From an uncultured Bacillota bacterium (GTDB lineage: Bacteria > Bacillota > Clostridia > Peptostreptococcales > Anaerovoracaceae): a DNA stretch of 9,187 nt. The DNA lies in the NCBI GenBank assembly GCA_946629205.1, contig CAMOXP010000042.1, positions 1 through 9,187 on the forward strand, in the 5' to 3' direction. Made by a program: the position numbers and the translations under genes. Positions 1 through 5,156 of the stretch are shown here, in pieces (the first letter of the stretch is position 1; every line of letters starts with the position of its first letter). The notes under the pieces were generated by a model. It made no database searches. It worked only from the letters and a program-made list of their open reading frames with translations, and had not been told where the DNA came from.

Positions 1-20
1 AGAGAAGTACAGAGAAGTAC
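1..20 (+). repeat. 10-bp tandem duplication upstream of purM
   Basis: The decamer agagaagtac occurs twice back to back and the window starts at the first copy, so more copies may lie upstream. It sits in the spacer just before the purM ribosome binding site (gggag at 26-30, 8 bases before the ATG at 39). It looks like a slippage duplication in an operon spacer. No function can be assigned; the upstream gene is outside the window. Confidence 0.75.
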
Positions 21-38
21 AAGACGGGAGTATAAGAC

Positions 39-1079
39 ATGAAGAACTCAAGATCTGATGCCTACGCTGCAGCAGGCGTAGACATCACAGCAGGATACAG
101 AGCGGTCGAACTGATGAAGAAGCACATCGCCTCCACAAGAACAGAGGGCGTGTGCTCCGATATCGGCGGTTTCGGCGGCATGTTCGAACTGGATCTGACG
201 GGAATCAAGAGGCCTATCCTGGTCAGCGGAACTGACGGCGTGGGAACGAAGCTCAGGCTGGCCTTCCTCATGGACAAGCATGATACCGTGGGCGTAGACT
301 GCGTTGCCATGTGCGTCAACGACATCATCTGCGGCGGCGCCAAGCCGTTGTTCTTCCTGGACTACATCGCCTGCGGCAAGAACGTGCCCGAGCGGATGGA
401 GGCCATCGTCAAGGGCGTCTGTGACGGATGCATCCAGTCAGGCGCAGCCCTCATCGGCGGTGAGACAGCCGAGATGCCGGGATTTTATCCGGAAGACGAA
501 TACGACCTTGCCGGTTACGTCACCGGCGTCGTCGACAAAGACAAGATCATAGACAATGAGACCATGGAGGCGGGAGACGTTGTGATCGCCCTGCCGTCAA
601 GCGGCGTGCACTCCAACGGATTCTCACTGGTACGCAAGGTCTTTGACGTAGAGAATTCCGACATCAAATCACCGGTCGCAGAACTGGGCGGCGCGTCCAT
701 CGGAGAGACCCTCTTGACGCCGACCCGCATCTACGTGAAGCCGGTCCTGAAACTCATCGAAGAAGTGAACGTCAAAGGCATCTCACACATCACCGGCGGC
801 GGCTTCTATGAAAACATTCCGCGAAGCATTCCGGAAGGACTTTGCGCGAAGATCGACAAGGCATCCGTCAAAGTGCTGCCGATCTTTGATCTGATCGCGA
901 AGACGGGCGGAATTTCAGAAAGAGATATGTTCAACACCTTCAACATGGGCGTCGGCATGAGCATCGTCGTCCCTGCAGCAGAGGCAGAGAAGGCCCTGCA
1001 AATCCTCACCGAGGCAGGCGAAGCTCCGTACATCATCGGCGAGATCATCGAAGGCGAAAACAAGATCGAACTTGTCTAG
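39..1079 (+). CDS. purM: Phosphoribosylformylglycinamidine cyclo-ligase (AIR synthetase)
   Basis: PurM closes the imidazole ring: it converts formylglycinamidine ribonucleotide (FGAM) to aminoimidazole ribonucleotide (AIR) with ATP, step 5 of purine synthesis, in the cytosol. The 346 residues match the usual family length. Family motifs are in order: the N-terminal YAAAGVDI (residues 9-16), the nucleotide-binding loop TDGVGTKL (65-72), the VAMCVNDI segment around N94-D95, GGETAEMPGFY (140-150), SSGVHSNGFSL in the middle, and ITGGGFYENIPR before the C-terminal domain. These place it in the PurM/PurL/SelD/ThiL superfamily with an AIRS N domain and an AIRS C domain. The start is supported by gggag at 26-30 and by the family N-terminus. 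The stop codon tag (1077-1079) lies inside the purN ribosome binding site, so the two genes are probably translationally coupled. No key residue appears missing. Confidence 0.98.
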   Translation: MKNSRSDAYAAAGVDITAGYRAVELMKKHIASTRTEGVCSDIGGFGGMFELDLTGIKRPILVSGTDGVGTKLRLAFLMDKHDTVGVDCVAMCVNDIICGGAKPLFFLDYIACGKNVPERMEAIVKGVCDGCIQSGAALIGGETAEMPGFYPEDEYDLAGYVTGVVDKDKIIDNETMEAGDVVIALPSSGVHSNGFSLVRKVFDVENSDIKSPVAELGGASIGETLLTPTRIYVKPVLKLIEEVNVKGISHITGGGFYENIPRSIPEGLCAKIDKASVKVLPIFDLIAKTGGISERDMFNTFNMGVGMSIVVPAAEAEKALQILTEAGEAPYIIGEIIEGENKIELV

Positions 1080-1084
1080 GGAGG
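1078..1084 (+). promoter_or_regulatory. purN ribosome binding site overlapping purM stop
   Basis: The sequence agggagg contains a full GGAGG core at 1080-1084, 5 bases before the ATG at 1090. It decides the purN start in favour of 1090 over the in-frame TTG at 1072, which lies upstream of this site and inside purM. The site begins at the last two bases of the purM stop codon, which fits coupled translation of purM and purN. Confidence 0.8.
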
Positions 1085-1089
1085 GCGGC

Positions 1090-1800
1090 ATGTCAAACGC
1101 AAAAACAGAATGCGCCATCGCAACATCGGACCGCTCTCATGCAAAAGCAAAGATCGCAGTTCTCGTCTCCGGGGGCGGCACGAATCTGCAGGCTCTCATC
1201 GACGCGGAGAAAAGCGGCATCATAAAGAGCGGGACCATCTCGCTCGTCATATCCAATAAGAAGAGCGCCTACGCCCTCGAGCGCGCGGCCAACGCAGGCA
1301 TTGAAGCTTTTGCGATCACAAGAAAAAGCTGCGGCGGACAGGAAGGCTTTGAGCGCAGGCTCATCGAGGAGATCGAGAGCAGAAACATCGACCTGATCAT
1401 CATGGCAGGTTTCATGAGCATCCTCAGCGAGGATTTCACCAGACATTTCGATCACCGGATCATCAACATCCATCCGTCCCTGATCCCGTCCTTCTGCGGC
1501 AAAGGCTACTACGGACTCCTCGTCCATGAAGCGGCCCTCGCCAAAGGCGTCAAAGTCACCGGCGCGACCGTTCACTTCGTGAACGAGATCCCCGACGACG
1601 GCGAGATCATCATGCAGAAAGCCGTCGAAGTGCAGGACGGCGACACACCCGAAACCCTGCAGCGGCGCGTCATGGAACAGGCAGAATGGATCATCCTGCC
1701 GGCAGCGGCAGAAAAGATATGCGCGCAGATGTGTCAAAGGGACGGTTCTTTTGACACATTTCCAAAAACTGTAAATGTGTCAAAAGAACCGTCCCTTTGA
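1090..1800 (+). CDS. purN: Phosphoribosylglycinamide formyltransferase (GAR transformylase), repeat-derived C-terminus
   Basis: PurN transfers the formyl group of 10-formyltetrahydrofolate to glycinamide ribonucleotide (GAR), giving formyl-GAR (step 3). The 236 residues include the phosphate-binding loop SGGGTNLQAL (27-36), the IINIHPSLIPSF segment with catalytic N126 and H128, and HFVNEIPDDGEII, whose D169 aligns with catalytic Asp144 of E. coli PurN. All three catalytic residues are therefore present. Two things are odd. First, an extension of about 18 residues precedes the usual family start (KIAVLVSGGG, from residue 21), and no ATG, GTG or TTG lies in frame closer to the core. Second, codons from residue 214 (1729) to the stop fall entirely inside a 77-bp inverted repeat, so the last 23 residues (beginning MCQRDGSFDTF) and the TGA stop are encoded by the repeat and are not family sequence. 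The fold core looks intact, so I expect an active enzyme, with the native tail replaced or extended. Confidence 0.95.
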   Translation: MSNAKTECAIATSDRSHAKAKIAVLVSGGGTNLQALIDAEKSGIIKSGTISLVISNKKSAYALERAANAGIEAFAITRKSCGGQEGFERRLIEEIESRNIDLIIMAGFMSILSEDFTRHFDHRIINIHPSLIPSFCGKGYYGLLVHEAALAKGVKVTGATVHFVNEIPDDGEIIMQKAVEVQDGDTPETLQRRVMEQAEWIILPAAAEKICAQMCQRDGSFDTFPKTVNVSKEPSL

Positions 1801-1805
1801 CACAT
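1729..1805. repeat. 77-bp perfect palindromic repeat (MITE/REP-like) in the 3' end of purN
   Basis: Two perfectly complementary 33-base arms (1729-1761 and 1773-1805) flank an 11-base centre (ccaaaaactgt, 1762-1772). In RNA the stem could extend outward to 1726/1808 with one G-U pair. Each arm is itself an inverted repeat: atgtgtcaaa at 1729-1738 pairs with tttgacacat at 1750-1759, and the same arrangement recurs at 1775-1784 and 1796-1805, with 11-base loops gggacggttct and agaaccgtccc that are complementary to each other. The element can therefore fold as one long hairpin or as two small hairpins with kissing loops. From memory, closely similar tgtcaaaagaaccgtcccc repeats are scattered through many Clostridia genomes; I have not verified this. 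No target-site duplication is visible at the edges. It is not a typical terminator, because no T-run follows either arm. Confidence 0.9.
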
Positions 1806-1808
1806 TTG

Positions 1809-1815
1809 AAAGGAG
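1809..1815 (+). promoter_or_regulatory. purO ribosome binding site abutting the palindrome
   Basis: aaaggag lies 8 bases before the ATG at 1824 and only 3 bases after the perfect part of the inverted repeat ends at 1805. A ribosome terminating at the purN stop (1798-1800), which is inside the repeat, would have melted the hairpin and would cover or stand next to this site. This suggests that translation of the following gene depends on purN translation (inference). Confidence 0.75.
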
Positions 1816-1823
1816 AACATTAA

Positions 1824-2537
1824 ATGGGAATCTACAAGATCGATTCTTTCACGGACAGAGTCAAGGGCAATTCCTACGTAGGACGGGGGATTGTGACGGG
1901 GCAGACGCCTTCCGGTAAGGCGGCATCGGCCTACTTCATCATGGGCAGGAGTCCCAACAGCAGAAATCGCTTATTTGCGATCCACGATAAGGAGGTTTAT
2001 ACAGAGCCTTTTGATGAATCGAAGGTGGAAGATCCGAGCCTGATCATCTACGCTGCCATCAGATCATTTGAAAACTTCCTGATCGTCACCAACGGCGATC
2101 AGACAAATACGATCTATGATGGACTCGCGAGGGGACTGGCGTTCCCGGAGACGCTCGAGGAAAGGCAGTTCGAGCCGGACGCGCCGAACCTCACGCCGCG
2201 GATCAGCAGCATTACAGATCTTGAGACCGGCAACTACGAGATGAGCATTCTGAAGAGCGCCGATGCGGAAGGAACGGCTTGCAACCGGTTCACCTTCTCC
2301 TATGAGGCGCTGCCGGGGTTGGGACATTTCATCCATACGTATATGGAAGACGGATCTCCGCTTCCGACCTTCCAGGGCGAACCGGAGAGAGTTGCCGTGC
2401 CCGATGACATCGACGCCTTTGCGCAGGAGATCTGGGAGTCGCTGGACGAAGACAATAAGATTTCCCTTTATGTCAGATACACAGACCTTGCAGAAGGGAC
2501 GTACGAAGAACGACTGATCAACAGATACGAAAAGTAA
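1824..2537 (+). CDS. purO: IMP cyclohydrolase, archaeal PurO type
   Basis: This enzyme would close the second purine ring, converting FAICAR to inosine monophosphate (step 10). The 237-residue protein resembles the IMP cyclohydrolase family known as PurO in archaea (Pfam IMP_cyclohyd, an Ntn-hydrolase fold), which is unrelated to the MGS-like cyclohydrolase domain at the N-terminus of bacterial PurH. Recognisable segments are YVGRGIVTGQTPSGK (18-32) followed by AYFIMGRSPNSRNR (36-49), NGDQTNTIYDGL (90-101), and APNLTPRIS (120-128). The strongest support is context: the next gene encodes the AICAR transformylase half of PurH with no cyclohydrolase domain, so this gene fills exactly the missing step. 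Its 3' end, encoding RYEK and the stop, lies in unit 1 of a 20-bp tandem repeat. Assignment rests on recalled family motifs plus context. Related bacterial members have also been annotated simply as IMP cyclohydrolase-like. Confidence 0.88.
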   Translation: MGIYKIDSFTDRVKGNSYVGRGIVTGQTPSGKAASAYFIMGRSPNSRNRLFAIHDKEVYTEPFDESKVEDPSLIIYAAIRSFENFLIVTNGDQTNTIYDGLARGLAFPETLEERQFEPDAPNLTPRISSITDLETGNYEMSILKSADAEGTACNRFTFSYEALPGLGHFIHTYMEDGSPLPTFQGEPERVAVPDDIDAFAQEIWESLDEDNKISLYVRYTDLAEGTYEERLINRYEK

Positions 2538-2600
2538 TCAGTGGATACGATAAGCAACCTGCAGATACAAAAGGTAACCTGCAGATACGAATAGTTAGAG
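2521..2600 (+). repeat. Four-unit 20-bp degenerate tandem repeat at the purO-purH junction
   Basis: The units are 2521-2540, 2541-2560, 2561-2580 and 2581-2600, with an exact 20-base period and the approximate consensus gcagatacgaaaagtaacct. By hand the units match this consensus at about 17, 16, 18 and 15 of 20 positions. The core gatac recurs at 2524, 2544, 2564 and 2584. Unit 1 contains the last purO codons and its TAA; the other units fill nearly the whole 75-base spacer. As 20 is not a multiple of three, later copies fall in other frames and are non-coding. Copying of the gene's 3' end by slippage followed by drift is the simplest explanation. Confidence 0.85.
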
Positions 2601-2612
2601 AAAGGCAGCGAC

Positions 2613-3797
2613 ATGAATGAACTGAAACTCAAATACGGATGCAACCCGAACCAGAGCGAAGCCAGGATCTACATGGCGGACGGCAGCGACCTTCCCATCG
2701 AGATCCTGAACGGCAGACCGGGATATATCAATTTTCTCGACGCCTTCAACGCATGGCAGCTGGTAAAAGAAATCAAGGAAGCGACGGGCATGCCGGCGGC
2801 CACATCCTTCAAGCATGTGAGCCCGACCTCGGCAGCCATCGGCAGACCGCTGAGCGATAAGATGAAGCGGGCCTATTTCGTCGATGACATCAAAGGCCTG
2901 GACGATTCTCCGATCGCCTGTGCCTACGCCAGAGCCAGAGGTACGGACAGACTTTGCTCCTTCGGAGATTTTATCGCCCTGTCTGACACCTGCGACGAGG
3001 CGGCGGCGCGCATCATCAAGCGCGAGGTCTCCGACGGCGTGATCGCGCCGGGATTCACGGACAAAGCGCTGGAGATGCTCAGCAAAAAGAAAAACGGAAA
3101 CTATAATGTGATCAAGATCGATCCGTCCTACAGCGCGGAAGGGCAGGAAACAAGACAGGTCTTCGGCATCAACTTCGAGCAGACCCACAACGACATCAAG
3201 ATCGGACCGGACCTGCTGGAAAACATCGTCACGAAGAACAAAAGCCTTCCGGACGAGATCAAAGAGGATCTGATCATCGCCATGATCGCGCTCAAATACA
3301 CACAGTCCAATTCCGTGTGCTTTGCCAGAGACGGGCAGTGCATCGGCATCGGAGCGGGACAGCAGTCCAGGATCCACTGCACGCGCCTGGCAGGCAGCAA
3401 GGCAGATACCTGGTATCTGCGGATGCACGACAAGGTGCTGAACCTGCCGTTCAAGGACAAGCTCCCGCGGGCGGTCAGAGACAACGCCATCGACGGATAC
3501 ATCAATGAATACGAAGAAGATGTCTGCGCCGAGGGCAACTGGCAGAAGTACTTCAGCGAGCAGCCCGAGCGTCTGACTGCAGAAGAAAAGCGCGCGTATC
3601 TCGATGAACAGACCGGCGGCGTGCTCGCGTCCGACGCCTTCTTCCCATTCGGAGACAGCATCGAACGCGCAAAGGCCAGCGGCGTGTCTTACGTCGTAGA
3701 GGCGGGCGGATCCGTGCGTGATGACGAAGTCATCGCCGCTGCGGACAAGTACAACATGGTCATGATATTCAACAAGGTGAGATTGTTCCACCACTAA
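2613..3797 (+). CDS. purH: AICAR transformylase, stand-alone (C-terminal half of PurH)
   Basis: The enzyme formylates AICAR with 10-formyltetrahydrofolate to give FAICAR (step 9). The 394 residues correspond only to the AICARFT domain. The protein opens directly with LKYGCNPNQSEARIY (6-20), where bifunctional PurH would carry about 200 further residues of cyclohydrolase domain upstream. The catalytic Lys-His pair is present as K67-H68 in TSFKHVSPTSAA. KYTQSNSVCFA (228-238) and GAGQQSRIHCTR (247-258) are hallmark motifs, and the protein ends with the usual VRLFHH-type tail. The start has a weak ribosome site (gaaagg, 2600-2605) 7 bases upstream and fits the family. Because the ring-closing domain is missing, FAICAR must be passed to the PurO-type enzyme encoded just upstream. 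Some authors call this domain PurV; the symbol purH is used here in that restricted sense. Confidence 0.96.
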   Translation: MNELKLKYGCNPNQSEARIYMADGSDLPIEILNGRPGYINFLDAFNAWQLVKEIKEATGMPAATSFKHVSPTSAAIGRPLSDKMKRAYFVDDIKGLDDSPIACAYARARGTDRLCSFGDFIALSDTCDEAAARIIKREVSDGVIAPGFTDKALEMLSKKKNGNYNVIKIDPSYSAEGQETRQVFGINFEQTHNDIKIGPDLLENIVTKNKSLPDEIKEDLIIAMIALKYTQSNSVCFARDGQCIGIGAGQQSRIHCTRLAGSKADTWYLRMHDKVLNLPFKDKLPRAVRDNAIDGYINEYEEDVCAEGNWQKYFSEQPERLTAEEKRAYLDEQTGGVLASDAFFPFGDSIERAKASGVSYVVEAGGSVRDDEVIAAADKYNMVMIFNKVRLFHH

Positions 3798-3815
3798 TGC
3801 AAAAGCAATAAATGA

Positions 3816-3831
3816 GCGCCGCACGCGGCGC
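3816..3831 (+). promoter_or_regulatory. GC-rich hairpin abutting the purD ribosome binding site
   Basis: gcgccg (3816-3821) pairs with cggcgc (3826-3831) around a 4-base loop; a seventh G-C pair is possible with a 2-base loop. The stem ends exactly where the ribosome binding site ggaggag (3832-3838) begins, 8 bases before the ATG at 3847. No T-run follows, so it is not a terminator. It may influence purD translation or protect a processed mRNA end, but a chance GC-rich palindrome cannot be excluded. Confidence 0.5.
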
Positions 3832-3846
3832 GGAGGAGAGATAGCA

Positions 3847-5118
3847 ATGAAAGTAATGGTAGTAGGCGGCGGCGGACGCGAGCACGCGATCATCAAGGGC
3901 CTCGCGAAGAGCCCGAAGGTAGATGTGATCTACGCCCTTCCGGGCAACGGTGGCATTGCGGCAGACGCCACATGCGTGGACATAGGCGCGAAGGACCTGG
4001 GCGGCATTCGTGATTTTGCAGTGAAGGAAGGCATCGACTACGCAGTCGTTGCGCCGGACGATCCGCTGGCCATGGGCTGCGTGGACGTGCTGCAGGCAGA
4101 AGGAATCCGATGTTTCGGTCCGGACAAGAAGGCAGCCGTCATCGAGGCGAGCAAAGTCTTTTCCAAGGATCTGATGAAGAAGTACGGCATCCCGACGGCG
4201 GCCTATGAAGTCTTCGACGATATGGCAGCCGCGCTGGAGTATCTGGAAACGGCGCCGATCCCGACTGTCGTCAAAGCGGACGGGCTGGCTCTGGGCAAAG
4301 GCGTCATCATCGCCGAGACCAGAGACGATGCCAAGGCAGCCGTGCGCAGCATGATGGAAGAGAAGAAGTTCGGCGAGAGCGGCGCCCGCGTCGTCATCGA
4401 AGAGTTCCTGACAGGACCGGAGGTTTCCGTCCTTTCCTTTACAGACGGACACGCCATCGTGCCGATGATCTCCTCCCAGGATCATAAGAGAGCCCTGGAC
4501 GGTGACAAAGGTCTGAACACCGGCGGCATGGGAACCGTCGCACCGAACCCGTACTATACAGAAGACGTGGCGGCGCGCTGCATGGAAGAGATCTTCCTGC
4601 CGACAGTCAAGGCTATGAACGCAGAGGGCAGGCCTTTCAAAGGATGCCTCTACTTCGGCCTGATGATCACAGCGGACGGCCCGAAGGTGATCGAATACAA
4701 CTGCCGCTTCGGCGACCCCGAAGCACAGGTTGTATTGCCTTTGCTTGAGAGCGATTTGCTGACCGTCATGGAAGCAGTTACGGACGAGAAACTGGCGGAA
4801 ACAGAAGTGAAGTTCGCAGATGATTTCGCCTGCTGCGTCGTTGTGGCGTCGGGCGGATACCCGCAGAGCTATAAGAAAGGCTGCGAGATCAGCATGGGCG
4901 AGCTTACCGGAAACACGGAAGTGTTCGTGGCGGGCGCGAAGCTCGAGGGCGGCAAGCTCCTCACTTCAGGCGGCAGAGTCCTGGGCGTCACCAGCGTAGC
5001 GCCGACCCTGCAGGAAGCCATTGATACAGCATATGAAAACGCAGCGAAGATCACCTTCGAGAACGCGTATTACAGAACAGACATCGGCGCCAAAGCGCTG
5101 AAAGCCGGACAGAAATAA
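3847..5118 (+). CDS. purD: Phosphoribosylamine--glycine ligase (GAR synthetase)
   Basis: PurD joins glycine to phosphoribosylamine using ATP, making GAR, the substrate of PurN (step 2). The 423 residues are the normal length for the monofunctional bacterial enzyme. The N-terminal domain starts with the GGGGREHA loop (7-14). The ATP-grasp region follows, with VVKADGLALGKGV (141-153), then EFLTGPEVSVL, NTGGMGTVAPNPYY and EYNCRFGDPEAQV (283-295), which contains the metal-ligand glutamate and asparagine E283 and N285. A C-terminal domain completes the fold. The start is set by the strong ggaggag site at 3832-3838 and by the family start MKVMVVGGGGREH. It lies 49 bases after the transformylase gene and 38 bases before purL, within the same operon. 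Unlike the PurD-PurN-PurM fusions of animals, all three are separate here. Nothing appears truncated or mutated. Confidence 0.98.
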   Translation: MKVMVVGGGGREHAIIKGLAKSPKVDVIYALPGNGGIAADATCVDIGAKDLGGIRDFAVKEGIDYAVVAPDDPLAMGCVDVLQAEGIRCFGPDKKAAVIEASKVFSKDLMKKYGIPTAAYEVFDDMAAALEYLETAPIPTVVKADGLALGKGVIIAETRDDAKAAVRSMMEEKKFGESGARVVIEEFLTGPEVSVLSFTDGHAIVPMISSQDHKRALDGDKGLNTGGMGTVAPNPYYTEDVAARCMEEIFLPTVKAMNAEGRPFKGCLYFGLMITADGPKVIEYNCRFGDPEAQVVLPLLESDLLTVMEAVTDEKLAETEVKFADDFACCVVVASGGYPQSYKKGCEISMGELTGNTEVFVAGAKLEGGKLLTSGGRVLGVTSVAPTLQEAIDTAYENAAKITFENAYYRTDIGAKALKAGQK

Positions 5119-5156
5119 GCAGGAAAGCCAGAGGAATTAAGCCAGGAGGAAATAAG
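5117..5156 (+). repeat. Degenerate direct repeats with duplicated ribosome site in the purD-purL spacer
   Basis: The 38-base spacer is built from near copies of one motif: aagccagaggaattaag (5125-5141) and aagccaggaggaaataag (5139-5156) differ by one indel and one substitution and share aag at the join. A shorter version, aagcaggaa, occupies 5117-5125. The last copy carries the working ribosome site aggagg (5144-5149), 7 bases before the purL ATG; the preceding copy carries the similar agaggaa. This looks like tandem duplication of a ribosome-binding segment. Confidence 0.6.

Noticed and set aside
1072..1089. TTG at 1072 as the purN start
   Set aside because: It lies inside purM upstream of the GGAGG site at 1080-1084, whereas the ATG at 1090 is correctly spaced behind it.
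1726..1808. The purN palindrome as a transcription terminator
   Set aside because: No T-run follows either arm on either strand, the purO ribosome site is immediately downstream, and the operon plainly continues in pathway order.
1824..3797. purO and the transformylase gene as pieces of a frameshifted full-length purH
   Set aside because: The upstream protein has PurO-type motifs and none of the MGS-like PurH N-terminal motifs. Each gene has its own start, stop and ribosome site.
2595..3896. A 433-codon minus-strand frame opposite the AICAR transformylase gene
   Set aside because: It is a shadow of a conserved gene with no recognisable domain; its ends fall in the neighbouring spacer and purD without regulatory signals.
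3769..4485. A 238-codon minus-strand frame opposite purD
   Set aside because: It is antisense to the conserved ATP-grasp gene, with Cys/His/Arg/Asp-rich composition typical of shadow frames.
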